A stretch of 64,000 nucleotides of DNA from Cupriavidus pinatubonensis (GCF_019602855.1 NZ_CP080769.1:434001-498000), one strand, 5' to 3'. Positions 8,711 to 18,005 are shown, counted from the stretch's first letter. A program made the numbers and translations. Notes: generated by a model not told the origin, from the sequence alone.

Positions 8711-9712
8711 TTAGTCTGCGTGGAGGTCGGCAGCAACGATCAACGCCCCCCAACGTTTGCGTTCACTCTTCACAAACTCGGCTAATACAGCGGGTTTCAT
8801 GTACTCCGGATCGATGCCCAGCTCTACCAACTTTCGCTGGAGGGAGGGCTTTTCGAGCGCTAGGCGGACATGCTCACTGAGTTTGACGACGACCGCGGCG
8901 GGAGTGCCTTTCGGAATAAATAATGCATCCCATGCGACCAAAGAGAAGTTTGGAACACCTTGGTCCGCTATCGGCTTCACGCCCTCAAGTACGGCACTAC
9001 TCTTGCTGGACGAAATGCCGAGTGCTCGCAACTTGCCGCTCTGAATGTGCGAGCGAGTGGCTGCAACGGTGTCGATTACGAGGGGAATCTGCCCGCCTAG
9101 CACGTCCGTGGTCGACTGGCCCGATGTTTTGTACTTCACGCCGAATAGCGGCGCCTGAGCTGACTGCACAAACTGAGCAAAGACTACGCTCGCAGTCGTA
9201 CTGGGCAAGCCAACATTGATGGTGTTCGGCCTGGCACGCGCCTGCTGGACCAATTTGGCGATGCCATTCGTTGGAAAGTCGGTGGCGGCGCAGATCACCA
9301 TCGGGAGCAACCCAAGCATCGCCACCGCATCAAAATCCCTGGCCGGCTGATAGCCCAGATTCGAATAGAGAAATTCGTTTGCGGCCAGGGTGGCGTTTGT
9401 CCCAAGAAGGATCGTATATCCATCAGGATCGGCTTTCGCCACCATGGCTGCACCAATGTTGCCGCCAGCGCCAGGCCGATTCTCCACCACAAACGACTGG
9501 CGTAGCGACCCAGACAACTCCTGCGCTAGCAGACGTGCAATCAAGTCAGCACCCTGCCCTGGCCCGTATGGCACGATGATGCGCACGGGCTTGTTTGGCC
9601 AATCCCCTTGCGCGAGCGCGCTCAGCGAAAGCATGGCGGAAGCTACGCCCAGTGCGATTAGGCTAGTGTTTAGAATGAATCCGCGTCGTGCGCGTCCGTC
9701 GGACTGCGACAT
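8711..9712 (-). CDS. Bug/TctC-family periplasmic solute receptor
   Basis: A 333-residue protein. The N-terminus RRGFILNTSLIALGVASAM is a secretion signal ending near SALAQG. The mature part starts DWPNKPVRIIVPYGPGQGADLIARLLAQ, followed by VENRPGAGGNIGAAMVAKADPDGY, the family hallmarks. The start at 9712 is chosen because GGAGACAGGC precedes it; an ATG at 9745 has no such signal. It begins 37 bases after the SMP-30-like gene and ends the unit 17957-8711. It is the second orphan Bug receptor of this cluster, beside a full ABC importer, so the organism may take up two related compounds or one compound by two means. Confidence 0.9.
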   Translation of the reverse strand: MSQSDGRARRGFILNTSLIALGVASAMLSLSALAQGDWPNKPVRIIVPYGPGQGADLIARLLAQELSGSLRQSFVVENRPGAGGNIGAAMVAKADPDGYTILLGTNATLAANEFLYSNLGYQPARDFDAVAMLGLLPMVICAATDFPTNGIAKLVQQARARPNTINVGLPSTTASVVFAQFVQSAQAPLFGVKYKTSGQSTTDVLGGQIPLVIDTVAATRSHIQSGKLRALGISSSKSSAVLEGVKPIADQGVPNFSLVAWDALFIPKGTPAAVVVKLSEHVRLALEKPSLQRKLVELGIDPEYMKPAVLAEFVKSERKRWGALIVAADLHAD

Positions 9713-9749
9713 GCCTGTCTCCGATATGTTGGTGTAAGGCGTCATGTTT

Positions 9750-10673
9750 TTAGACTGCCAGCGGCAATCCAGTGCGCGCCCATTGCACCGCCAGCAGTTG
9801 GCCATAGCCAGAGAGAGTGATATATGCGGTGCGGCGGTCCTGTCCACCAAAGCAGATGTTGGTGCAATATCCTTCCGAAGCTGCGTGGAACTCCAGCAGG
9901 TTCCCAGACGGAGAAATCACACTAATCCCTCCCCGCACCAGCGTAGCAACGCAAATGTTGCCACCCTCCTCGACCGCTAAGGAATCGAAGCGCTGGTAGC
10001 CCTCCATCCCATATACGAGCCGGCCGCCGTTCGGCGATGGCCACGCTTCATGAGCTAGCTGCCCAGGTGCAGTCACGGCGTATGCCCACAACCGGCTGGT
10101 TTCCGTCTCGGCAACGTAGAGCGTCCTGCCGTCTGGCGAAAGACCGATCCCGTTGGGAGTCAGAACTGGATGCGCCACACGCCGAATCTCGCTGCCATCC
10201 GCCCGCGCGTAGTACACGGCTCCTCGCATGATGCGGTCTTCGAACGTCTTTCCGAAGTCCGTAAACCAGAAGCCCCCTTGATTGTCGAAAACGATATCGT
10301 TCGGGCCATGTAGCGGGACGCCGTCGCAGTGGGTGTAGAGCGCCTCAAAAGCTCCCGTTCTCAGATTTACGCGCTGAATTGACCCACCGACATAGTCTGC
10401 AGATGGACCAGTGGGCCGAGTGAAACCGTCATCGGACCGCCAGCTGAAGCCACCGTTGTTACATACATAGCATGCACCGTCGGGGCCAATCGCCGCACCG
10501 TTTGGTCCGCCTCCCAACACGGCCACCACATCGATGGTGCCTCCGGCACTCACGCGCGTCAGCCGCCCGGCGGCCAACTCCACGACCAACACGCTGCCAT
10601 CTGACATGGCAATAGGACCTTCTGGGAACTGCAACCCGCTGGCGATGATCTCGCCGTCCAGCATCGATGTCAT
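9750..10673 (-). CDS. SMP-30/gluconolactonase-family protein
   Basis: A 307-residue beta-propeller of the SMP-30/gluconolactonase family. Seen are GLQFPEGPIAMSDGSVLVVE at the N-terminus, HGPNDIVFDNQGGFWFTDFG in the middle (the metal-binding Asn/Asp region) and PNGIGLSPDGRTLYVAETETSRLW. Members hydrolyse lactones or related esters with a divalent metal. No signal peptide is seen. ATG at 10673 is chosen because GGAG stands 8 bases before it; a GTG at 10682 abuts that GGAG. Placed between livF and a Bug gene, it may open a lactone intermediate of the cluster's substrate. Confidence 0.87.
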   Translation of the reverse strand: MTSMLDGEIIASGLQFPEGPIAMSDGSVLVVELAAGRLTRVSAGGTIDVVAVLGGGPNGAAIGPDGACYVCNNGGFSWRSDDGFTRPTGPSADYVGGSIQRVNLRTGAFEALYTHCDGVPLHGPNDIVFDNQGGFWFTDFGKTFEDRIMRGAVYYARADGSEIRRVAHPVLTPNGIGLSPDGRTLYVAETETSRLWAYAVTAPGQLAHEAWPSPNGGRLVYGMEGYQRFDSLAVEEGGNICVATLVRGGISVISPSGNLLEFHAASEGYCTNICFGGQDRRTAYITLSGYGQLLAVQWARTGLPLAV

Positions 10674-10712
10674 TGGTCTCACTCCTGCGGCTTTTGTCGA
10701 ATCATCTGGTTC

Positions 10713-11474
10713 TCAGACTGCCAAAGCGGCGTCTTCCTGGCGCGCCCCGAGATATGCGTCAATCGCTCGCTGTCGTCCTTCGCGGCTGCCCAACGCCTGC
10801 GCGTCAAGCTCCCCTACAACATGGCCATGGCGCATCACCCAAGCACGCGACGCCAGCTTGGCCGCGGCATGGAAGCTTTGCTCGACAAGCAGTGCTGCCA
10901 GTCCCTGCTCCTTCCGAATCAGTGCCAACCGCTCGTAAACTCGGGCAACCAGGAGCGGAGCCAAGCCCAGTGAAGGCTCATCGAGCAAAATGAGTTTAGG
11001 TGCCGACATCAAACCGCGACCGATTGCCAGCATTTGTTGCTCCCCTCCGCTGAGCAAGCCCGCCGGGGAATGCAGTCTGTTGGCAATCTCAGGGAAAAAA
11101 TCGAGCACCATCCGGCGCCGGCGGTCGCGGGTTGCAGAATCAAAAAAGTAGCCGCCCAGCGTCAGGTTTTCGGATACCGAAAGATCAGCAACGATGGCAC
11201 GCCCTTCCGGTACATAGACGATGCCTGCGCGAAATCGCTCGGCTGCGGAAAGGGAACTGATGTCTTCACCTTGAAACCTGACGCTTCCTTGAGCAGGCTC
11301 CAATCCGGCAATGGCGCGCAGAGTGCTTGACTTGCCCGCACCGTTTGCGCCCAAGAGCGCGCCGACCGTCTCGGGCGCCATGCTGAAAGACACACCATGC
11401 ACAACCGGGCCCGCACCATAGCGCACCGTCAGACCCTCCACGTGGAGCAGGCTCGCCACGGAATCACGCATCAT
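10713..11474 (-). CDS. livF: Branched-chain amino acid-type ABC transporter, ATPase LivF
   Basis: A 253-residue ATPase with Walker A GANGAGKSS, the LSGGEQQMLAIGRGL signature and Walker B LILLDEPSLGLAPLL, typical of LivF (the shorter of the two Liv ATPases). It starts with ATGATG at 11474, preceded by GGGAGACG, and overlaps the end of livG by 11 bases. With livG, livM, livH and the receptor at 16746-17957 it completes an importer of the branched-chain amino acid class. In Burkholderiales many of these import aromatic or carboxylic acids, so the symbol describes the family and not the ligand. Confidence 0.92.
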   Translation of the reverse strand: MMRDSVASLLHVEGLTVRYGAGPVVHGVSFSMAPETVGALLGANGAGKSSTLRAIAGLEPAQGSVRFQGEDISSLSAAERFRAGIVYVPEGRAIVADLSVSENLTLGGYFFDSATRDRRRRMVLDFFPEIANRLHSPAGLLSGGEQQMLAIGRGLMSAPKLILLDEPSLGLAPLLVARVYERLALIRKEQGLAALLVEQSFHAAAKLASRAWVMRHGHVVGELDAQALGSREGRQRAIDAYLGARQEDAALAV

Positions 11475-12276
11475 CGTCTCCCAGGTAAACTCGCACCACT
11501 TCCGGATTGGCCTGAATTTGCCCAGGACTCCCGGATGCAAGCAAACGACCAACGTTCAGGACATGGATGGTGTCGCAAACATCCATGATGAGGTCCATGT
11601 CGTGCTCGACAACGACCAGTACCAAATCTGGTGCACGCAGCTTCTTGAGCGCGTTGGCAAGATCACGCGTCTCGACTGAGTTCAATCCAGCCGCCGGCTC
11701 ATCCAAGAGCAGAACGCGAGGCGAACCAGCAATGGCGCGAGCAATCTCAGCCAAGCGGAGGACTCCTGGTGGAAGGTCGGATGGATATGATTTAGCGACA
11801 TCCGCAATACCTAGCCGCTCCAACGCATTCACCGCAAGTTCGCGATTTCGGCCGCGTTCTTTGCGACCACCAGCCAGCGGCAGGAAGGCGTCGAGCCATC
11901 CGGCATTGGATTGCCTATCGAGCCCCACCATCACGTTCTCCGCGACAGTCAATTCCGGGCAGAGTGCAACATGCTGGAAGCTGCGAGAGAACCCCAATGC
12001 CGCGCGTTGCGTAGGTGCAAGCCAAATCAGATTCTCGGACCCCAGGCAAATCTCCCCTCGCTGAGGCATGTACAAGCCAGTCAGACAATTGAAAAAGCTC
12101 GTCTTCCCAGCCCCGTTCGGTCCGATGAGACCGGTAATTTCCCCCGGCTCCAACTGCAGCCCGATGTCGTGCAGAACCTGGTTGCCGCCGAAGGACAGGG
12201 ATAGGTTGCGGACCGTCAGCGCATGGGCCACGTTGTGTGGTGGTTCAACATGTTCCGCTCTGATTGGCGCGTTCAT
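11464..12276 (-). CDS. livG: Branched-chain amino acid-type ABC transporter, ATPase LivG
   Basis: A 270-residue ATPase. Walker A GPNGAGKTS, the Q-loop region SRSFQHVALCPELTVAENV, Walker B VLLLDEPAAGLN and the switch VVVEHDMDLIMDVCDTI identify it as LivG. The signature motif is unusual: LPPGVLRLAEIARAI, where the family has LSYGxQRxLEIARAL, so Ser and Gln are lost. The ATG overlaps the livM stop as ATGA, so translation is coupled. Apart from the signature the protein looks complete. Confidence 0.92.
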   Translation of the reverse strand: MNAPIRAEHVEPPHNVAHALTVRNLSLSFGGNQVLHDIGLQLEPGEITGLIGPNGAGKTSFFNCLTGLYMPQRGEICLGSENLIWLAPTQRAALGFSRSFQHVALCPELTVAENVMVGLDRQSNAGWLDAFLPLAGGRKERGRNRELAVNALERLGIADVAKSYPSDLPPGVLRLAEIARAIAGSPRVLLLDEPAAGLNSVETRDLANALKKLRAPDLVLVVVEHDMDLIMDVCDTIHVLNVGRLLASGSPGQIQANPEVVRVYLGDDDA

Positions 12277-13274
12277 ACTCGTCCTCCGTCCAGCTTCGCC
12301 CGCAATTTCGCGGGCAAGGCGTTGACGCCAAGTACCACCGCGAGAAGTGCTGCGCCATACAGAATTGGAACCCAGTCGCCGGCACCGGCCAGTGCCATGG
12401 GCACCATCGTCAGGAACATCCCTCCCACTACTGCCCCGATGATCGTCAGCGAATACATGCTGACGACTGACCCAACAAGCAAGAAGATGGACGTCCAGAG
12501 CGTGAAGCTGTTGGGCGACACAGTCGAGGAGCTAAACGAGAGCAGGGCCCCGGCCACAGCAGCAATAGCCGCGCTGGTCGCCATGCACGACAAGCGAGCC
12601 CAGCTCCGTCGCACACCAAACGATTCGGCAGCCGGGATGGACGTGCGAATCAGCAACAGCGACATGGCCTGACGCGACCGTCGAAAATGGCTGAGCAGCA
12701 GCACCACCGCGACCAATGCGGTGAGTGGCAGGTAGTAGCGCTGATGCGCTTTGGAGAGCCCTGGCAACGCATCCAGCTTCACATAAAGCCCCTCATAGCC
12801 GCCGGAGATGCTGGAGAAATGCAGCAGCAGCTCGGGTAATGCGAGGGCCAGGGCCATCGTCGTTACAGCGAGGTAGACGCCCGAGAGCTGCCGCGAGGGG
12901 AATGCAAACACCAGGCCTAGTAGTGCGCCAACGAAAGCGGCGACAGGGATTGCCCCCAACAGCGAGATGCCGTAGTACCTTTCCAGGATAGCCACGGTGT
13001 AGGCGCCGGCCGCAACGAAGACACCGTGCCCGATGGAAACCTCTCCACTGTATCTAACCAAGAAGCTCACTGCGATAATCGCAATAGCATTGGCGAAACT
13101 CAGCCCGAGGGTATAGGTCCAGTAACCGCCGCCGGCTAGCGGTATTAGCAGCAAGAGCAGCAATACAGCACCGTTCACCCCTATGGACAGGCGCCCGCCC
13201 TTGGTGCCCTCTGACCGCACTGCACTTGGCTGAGCCGCGGCAATAGCGTTGGGCGGCATCGAAATATTAGACAC
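12273..13274 (-). CDS. livM: Branched-chain amino acid-type ABC transporter, permease LivM
   Basis: A permease of about 333 residues with an N-terminal cytoplasmic tail and roughly nine or ten hydrophobic segments. The family motif GEVSIGHGVFVAAGAYTVAIL lies near residue 80, and LLLIRTSIPAAESFGV corresponds to the coupling loop for the ATPases. The start is placed at GTG 13274 because GGAGGT lies 4 bases upstream; the ATG at 13259 would leave that site 19 bases away. It overlaps the end of livH by 8 bases. Confidence 0.87.
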   Translation of the reverse strand: MSNISMPPNAIAAAQPSAVRSEGTKGGRLSIGVNGAVLLLLLLIPLAGGGYWTYTLGLSFANAIAIIAVSFLVRYSGEVSIGHGVFVAAGAYTVAILERYYGISLLGAIPVAAFVGALLGLVFAFPSRQLSGVYLAVTTMALALALPELLLHFSSISGGYEGLYVKLDALPGLSKAHQRYYLPLTALVAVVLLLSHFRRSRQAMSLLLIRTSIPAAESFGVRRSWARLSCMATSAAIAAVAGALLSFSSSTVSPNSFTLWTSIFLLVGSVVSMYSLTIIGAVVGGMFLTMVPMALAGAGDWVPILYGAALLAVVLGVNALPAKLRAKLDGGRV

Positions 13275-14145
13275 GGGCACCTCCACGTTCAGCCAATACG
13301 CCTTTGGGGAAAAGGTTAAGGACCACCAGCATAGTGAGCAGCAACCAACTATTGTTGAACTCCGCCGCTATGTAGAAGGACAGCAAATTCATCAGGACGC
13401 CGATGAAGATCCCGCCGATTACGGCGCCAGGTAGGCTGCTGAAACCGCCAACGACTGCTGCCGCGAAGGCCTGCAGCATGAACGACGCCACGCTAGTGGA
13501 AGACAGGAAAGTGGTCGGCACAATAAGCAGGGACGCAACCAATCCCAAGAGGCCGGCTACAACCCATGCGAACAGATGCACCCGCCGTAGATTAAGGCCA
13601 CATACTCGTGCCGCAAACGGCTGGGCAGAGACTGCGCGAAACGCTACTCCAATGCGCGTACGTTCAATGACGGCGTACAGCAAGCCAATGGCCAACGCAG
13701 TGACTAGCAGTACGGCAAGGTCATAGCTGGATAGATTCACGGGCCCGAATGTGCCGCGCCATGAGGGCAACGGCAACTCCAGCGACACTACGTCCGAACC
13801 GAAGATTCTCTGAGTAGCCCCTTGCGCGATCAAACCCACACCCAGGGTGGCAATCGTACTGGTCAGGTCCGACTTGAATACCAGCGGCGCGAGCACCGTG
13901 TAGGTAAGTGCCATCAATGCCACGATGATGGCAAGCGTAAGCACGAAGGCCACGCCCCAAGTGAACTGAGCAAACATGCCCGCGGTGAACCCAAAGACCA
14001 AAAATGCAGCCAGGCCGGCGAGATTGCCATGGGCGAAGTTCACGACGTTCGAGCTCTTGTAGATAAGCACAAGGCCGACCGCGCCCATCGCGTACAGACA
14101 ACCGCTGACGACGCCTGCCGAGACCAGTCCGATGAAGTCATTCAT
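13267..14145 (-). CDS. livH: Branched-chain amino acid-type ABC transporter, permease LivH
   Basis: A 292-residue integral membrane protein, hydrophobic throughout. LYAMGAVGLVLIYKSSNVVNFAHGNLAG is the LivH N-terminal signature, and GLNLRRVHLFAWVVAGLLG is the coupling region. It pairs with LivM as the membrane core of the importer. It starts one base after the stop of the preceding dehydrogenase gene, so the catabolic and transport genes share one transcript. Confidence 0.93.
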   Translation of the reverse strand: MNDFIGLVSAGVVSGCLYAMGAVGLVLIYKSSNVVNFAHGNLAGLAAFLVFGFTAGMFAQFTWGVAFVLTLAIIVALMALTYTVLAPLVFKSDLTSTIATLGVGLIAQGATQRIFGSDVVSLELPLPSWRGTFGPVNLSSYDLAVLLVTALAIGLLYAVIERTRIGVAFRAVSAQPFAARVCGLNLRRVHLFAWVVAGLLGLVASLLIVPTTFLSSTSVASFMLQAFAAAVVGGFSSLPGAVIGGIFIGVLMNLLSFYIAAEFNNSWLLLTMLVVLNLFPKGVLAERGGARV

Positions 14146-14146
14146 G

Positions 14147-15076
14147 TCATCGAGCCTTTTCGGTAGGCGCGGATGCCGGCGCCGGTCCGATGTTTCGATC
14201 GATTACTTCGATGACCGCTGGGAAATAGCGACCGCTCCACCCCCGTTCCGCAGTAGCGGTGTAGTACCGCTGCGCAAGCTCGGTGACATGCGCTGTGAGG
14301 TTCATCTGGCCAGCCAACTCGAGAACGTACTGAAGGTCCTTCAGCACATACTCAGGCGGGAACGATTTCTGGGGAAATTCTCGAGGCAGCAAGGCCTTCC
14401 GACCGTGATTTCGTAGTACAAAGCTGTCTCCTGATCCCTTCGACACTGCATCCAGCAACGTGGACGGCTTAACGCCAGCCCGCTCGCCGAGGACCATCAT
14501 CTCGGCCAAAGCCATCGTGTGTTCGAAAACGAGTGCGTTATTGATGAGCTTTACAACCTGGCCGCAGCCGACTTTACCGCACAGCGTTACATCGGAGCCC
14601 ACGTAGTGGAGCATCGGAGCAACTTCGTCAAACAGGGCCTGGCTGGCCCCAACCATCAGGCTCAGCTCTCCGCGTTGGGCTGCCTCGCGGGTACGTGCGA
14701 CTGGAGCATCGGCAAACGATACTCCGCGCTCAGCAAGTGCCGCCGCCACTTTCCGCGCGGCGTCCACGGTTGTGGTGCTCAAGTCAACAATAGCATGTAC
14801 TCGCGGCGTTCCGGAAAGCAAACCCTCAGCACCAAGACAGACCTGCTGAACTGCCGGGCCACCAGGAAGTGAGAGGAACACGACGTCCGCCTGTTCACCT
14901 ATCTCCTGCACCGACGCACGGCGCTGGCCTTTGGTCCCCTCGAGGATCTCGAAGGCCGCAGGATTGGTGTCGAACGCAAGCACGTCACCTGCATGCTTGA
15001 CTGCCATGTTGCGACACATCGGTCCGCCCATGACTCCCAAACCGATGAATCCGATAACGGGATTGCCTTGACTCAT
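14147..15076 (-). CDS. NAD(P)-dependent beta-hydroxyacid dehydrogenase
   Basis: A 309-residue protein. VIGFIGLGVMGGPMCRNM is the Rossmann nucleotide-binding start, DAPVARTREAAQRGELSLMVG is the substrate-binding signature, and GCGQVVKLINNALVFEH carries the catalytic Lys. It belongs to the family of 3-hydroxyisobutyrate, tartronate semialdehyde and L-threonate dehydrogenases. It would oxidise a 3-hydroxyacid or reduce the semialdehyde. GAGGAGGAACAGATC before the ATG at 15076 fixes the start. It lies 13 bases after the SDR gene. Specificity is not readable. Confidence 0.88.
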   Translation of the reverse strand: MSQGNPVIGFIGLGVMGGPMCRNMAVKHAGDVLAFDTNPAAFEILEGTKGQRRASVQEIGEQADVVFLSLPGGPAVQQVCLGAEGLLSGTPRVHAIVDLSTTTVDAARKVAAALAERGVSFADAPVARTREAAQRGELSLMVGASQALFDEVAPMLHYVGSDVTLCGKVGCGQVVKLINNALVFEHTMALAEMMVLGERAGVKPSTLLDAVSKGSGDSFVLRNHGRKALLPREFPQKSFPPEYVLKDLQYVLELAGQMNLTAHVTELAQRYYTATAERGWSGRYFPAVIEVIDRNIGPAPASAPTEKAR

Positions 15077-15089
15077 GATCTGTTCCTCC

Positions 15090-15833
15090 TCAGTCCATCC
15101 ACATGCCGCCGCTGATATCAAGCGACGTGCCGGTAATCCAGTTCGAAGCCGGCGAGCACAGGAACAGTGCGGCTTGAGCAATGTCTTCGGCATTGCCATA
15201 ACGCCCCAAAGGAACCGTAGCATTGGCAGAGGGCGCCACGTTCCCAGTCACATTTGCCCACATTGCGGTTTCCACCGGCCCCGGGGCGAGCGTGTTTGCA
15301 TACACACCATGCGGCGCGCCGGCTTTGGCAACCCAGCGCATCAGCCCATGAACCGCCGCCTTGGCCGAGACATATGCGGGCCCCGAGGCAACGCCTCCGT
15401 TCTTCGCGGCGATAGAGCCAGCCGCCAGAATCTTGCCAAACCCGCGCTGGCACATCATCGGGAATAGTTTCCGGGTCGGATTCACCACGCCACGTACGTT
15501 GACTGACATGATGGCGTCCCATTCTTCATCGGTGCTCTCACCCAGAGGGGTGCGCGCGATAATGCCGGCGCACAGCACCAGGATGTCGACCTTGCCGTGC
15601 TTAGCAATGACCTTGTCGATTACGCGGTCGGTATCTTCCCGGGAGGTCACGTCGTACTGCATATACGTGATGCCAGCACCCAGGTCCTCGTGTTCGGCGC
15701 GGTCCGTTGCAATTACTGTCGCGCCAGCATTCTGGAATGCACGGGAGATTGCGCGGCCCATGCCACCCGCTCCGCCGGTAATGAGAGCAACTTGCCCGTC
15801 GAGGTTCGCAGGTCCGCTCAGATGTTGTGCCAT
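15090..15833 (-). CDS. Short-chain dehydrogenase/reductase
   Basis: A 247-residue classical SDR. VALITGGAGGMGRAISRAF is the nucleotide-binding loop, LVLCAGIIARTPLGE replaces the common NNAG, and AAGSIAAKNGGVASGPAYVSAKAAV gives the Ser-Tyr-Lys catalytic set. The C-terminus GTSLDISGGMWMD is normal. It probably oxidises a secondary alcohol, perhaps a 3-hydroxyacyl-CoA or a free hydroxyacid. The start at 15833 follows GAGGAGACACCAAGAC. It sits between the hydratase and the beta-hydroxyacid dehydrogenase in the same unit. Confidence 0.9.
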   Translation of the reverse strand: MAQHLSGPANLDGQVALITGGAGGMGRAISRAFQNAGATVIATDRAEHEDLGAGITYMQYDVTSREDTDRVIDKVIAKHGKVDILVLCAGIIARTPLGESTDEEWDAIMSVNVRGVVNPTRKLFPMMCQRGFGKILAAGSIAAKNGGVASGPAYVSAKAAVHGLMRWVAKAGAPHGVYANTLAPGPVETAMWANVTGNVAPSANATVPLGRYGNAEDIAQAALFLCSPASNWITGTSLDISGGMWMD

Positions 15834-15892
15834 GTCTTGGTGTCTCCTCGTCTGATCTTGTCGACGAATTCTGTCGTCGTTCTGGGTCTGTG

Positions 15893-16735
15893 TTATGCGA
15901 AGGTGGCTGCGGCTGACATCGCCAGTTCGCCGTTCGGCCCCCTCGCCCACAGCATCAGGGAATCATTGTCAGCGCGACGTCCCTCCAGCCGGAATTCCCG
16001 GTCAACGAACAGCGGACTCACGCCACGGAAGTCAAAGCGCGCGAGCCGTCGACCGTCGCCCACCTCTACTGCGAGCTCTTGCAACAATGTCGCGGTAAGA
16101 GGTCCATGAACGACAAGGTCCGGATACCCCTCTTCGTCACGAGCGTATGCCTGATCGTAGTGAATGCGGTGTCCATTGAAAGTCAACGCCGAATAGCGGA
16201 ATAGCAGCGTCGTGTCGGGTGACACTGGCTGGCTCCATTGCGCCTGCTCAGAATAGGCTTCGATGGGCGCAGCCGCGACAGTGCCAGCTGGAGTAGCTTC
16301 GCGGTACACAATGTCCTGCTCCTCCTCGATGCAGACTGTGCCGTTGCAGGAGAACGTGTGGGCGACGGTAACGAACCAAAGAGATCCGCGCTTGCCCACT
16401 TTATTCTCAACTTTGCGAATCTCGCTTCGACGCGTCGCCTCAGCGCCGACCGGCAGGGCAGCCAGGTAGCGCACACGACTGCCTGCCCACATGCGGCGCG
16501 GAAGATCGATAGGTGGAAGGAAGCCGCCTCGCGCCGGATGGCCATCTACACCCAGACCACTCCGGCGCGCAGTGGGGTTGAAGAACAACCATTGCCAACC
16601 TGGCGGCAGTGCCTGCCCGGCCTTGGGTACCGCATCGTGGTCGAGTACTGCCGCCATCGCGCGCACCGTCCATTCGCTTAGCGTCTCCGTACGGGTTTCC
16701 TCACGGCCTACCCAAGCATCGTATTGCGTCGTCAC
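15893..16735 (-). CDS. FAS1-like hydratase of the mesaconyl/itaconyl-CoA hydratase type
   Basis: A 280-residue protein. YSALTFNGHRIHYDQAYA followed by EGYPDLVVHGPLTATLL is the signature of mesaconyl-C4-CoA and itaconyl-CoA hydratases, and the length fits. The N-terminal half, with RMWAGSRVRYLAALPVG, is the second hot-dog. These enzymes add water to an unsaturated C5 dicarboxylyl-CoA to form a citramalyl-type CoA ester, the substrate class of CitE-like lyases. The start is GTG at 16735, behind AAGGAG. It is the second gene of the unit, 10 bases after the receptor. The exact substrate is inference from motif and context. Confidence 0.83.
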   Translation of the reverse strand: MTTQYDAWVGREETRTETLSEWTVRAMAAVLDHDAVPKAGQALPPGWQWLFFNPTARRSGLGVDGHPARGGFLPPIDLPRRMWAGSRVRYLAALPVGAEATRRSEIRKVENKVGKRGSLWFVTVAHTFSCNGTVCIEEEQDIVYREATPAGTVAAAPIEAYSEQAQWSQPVSPDTTLLFRYSALTFNGHRIHYDQAYARDEEGYPDLVVHGPLTATLLQELAVEVGDGRRLARFDFRGVSPLFVDREFRLEGRRADNDSLMLWARGPNGELAMSAAATFA

Positions 16736-16745
16736 TGCTACTCCT

Positions 16746-17957
16746 TCAGGCTAGCTTTGCGTTGAAGACTTCAGCCGGATAGGGCTTGAAGTCGCGTACA
16801 AGTTTGAAACTCCCATCTGCCGTCGCTTGAATTACGCCTTCCTTGCGCGCGCCGCGATGGTCTCCAGGGCCGTACGTCACCCCCCGTGCACCGCCGATGG
16901 ACTGATCCCTCATTGTTTCGATGACTGCCATCAGGTTGGTGCGAGTGAGCGCCTTGCCACTGCCGAGCAGCATCTTGAAGCTCTTCACAAACAACATACC
17001 GTTGCTCCAGCCGTTCAACCCGAAGACACCAACCGGGTCGTTGGGGTAATACTTGGCGATGCTGTCCCGGTATGCCTTTACCTCAGGGTCGTTGTCGCCG
17101 ACGGGCATTAACCACGATGAAAAGAAAACACCATCCAGCAAGGGGCCGGCAAGTTTTCGGGTCGTGGGATCGGCGGTGAAGAAGGGCGCCATCCACTTTG
17201 CGTTGTACCCGACACGGTCGGCCGCCTTAAGGGCTGCCGCCAGATTGGCGTTGGAACCGAACAGAATTACTACTTCCGCCTTCGCGTTGGCAAGGCGTCT
17301 GATATGGGGGGTGAAGTCGGTGTTGCGAACCTCAAACGGGATGGACTCCGCTGCCGATCGCTTAAGGTTTGACAGGTGAAGTTCGAAGCCACGCTTTGCC
17401 GAGCGCCCAAGCTCGTCGTTTTCCCACAGCAATGCCACGCGGGTAGCCTTGAGGTCACTGACGGCGTAATCCAGATTCGCCGCTGCGGACCACGTGTAGT
17501 CAGGAAGAAGCGGGAACACCAGAGGTTCCGAAAAAAGAGCCGTAGCGCCACCGACCGGACCAATCATAGGCAGCCCAACTTCCTTCGCATACGGAATGAC
17601 TGCAACCGACTGGGCAGTACCGATCGGCGCTGCCAAGGCAAACACGTTGTGCTCCTCCACCAGGCGGCGCGCAATGCCAACGCTACGAGCTGGCTCATAA
17701 CCGTCGTCGTACGTTACATACTTGATTTTCCACCCATCCAGCGCGTTGGTTTCGTTGGCCCAGCGAAAGCATGACTCGGCCGCTCGGGTGAGCAACGCAT
17801 AGAAGGGCACCGGCCCAGTGATGGGAGTGAATGCACCAACGGTCACTGTCTTGCTGGCAACGTCGATGCCCGGCGACCCCGGCTGCGCACTCGCCCATTT
17901 TGGCAACGCGCCAATCGCAGCAACCGCCCCACCGGCCAGAAATGCTCTTCTCTGCAT
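16746..17957 (-). CDS. ABC transporter substrate-binding protein, Leu/Ile/Val-binding type
   Basis: A 403-residue periplasmic binding protein of the type I (LivK-like) class. The N-terminus MQRRAFLAGGAVAAIGALP has two Arg and a short hydrophobic stretch, resembling a Tat signal. The mature part shows VGAFTPITGPVPFYALLTRAAE and YDDGYEPARSVGIARRLVEEHNVFALAAPIGT, typical of the aromatic/carboxylic acid subgroup. It is the first gene of the long minus-strand unit that ends at 8711 and supplies the receptor for LivHMGF. GAGGAGATAAC precedes the ATG. The AGAATGCATTCT operator lies 34 to 45 bases upstream. Confidence 0.92.
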   Translation of the reverse strand: MQRRAFLAGGAVAAIGALPKWASAQPGSPGIDVASKTVTVGAFTPITGPVPFYALLTRAAESCFRWANETNALDGWKIKYVTYDDGYEPARSVGIARRLVEEHNVFALAAPIGTAQSVAVIPYAKEVGLPMIGPVGGATALFSEPLVFPLLPDYTWSAAANLDYAVSDLKATRVALLWENDELGRSAKRGFELHLSNLKRSAAESIPFEVRNTDFTPHIRRLANAKAEVVILFGSNANLAAALKAADRVGYNAKWMAPFFTADPTTRKLAGPLLDGVFFSSWLMPVGDNDPEVKAYRDSIAKYYPNDPVGVFGLNGWSNGMLFVKSFKMLLGSGKALTRTNLMAVIETMRDQSIGGARGVTYGPGDHRGARKEGVIQATADGSFKLVRDFKPYPAEVFNAKLA

Positions 17958-17987
17958 GTTATCTCCTCAATTTGTCGCGCCATCTCT

Positions 17988-18005
17988 TATAGAATGCATT
18001 CTATA
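17988..18005. promoter_or_regulatory. Palindromic operator TATAGAATGCATTCTATA, copy 2
   Basis: A perfect 18-bp palindrome in the 154-bp gap between the divergent receptor gene and CoA-transferase gene. Its centre contains the same 12 bases found at 8639-8650. It is placed to control the minus-strand ABC/hydratase unit. Confidence 0.75.
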
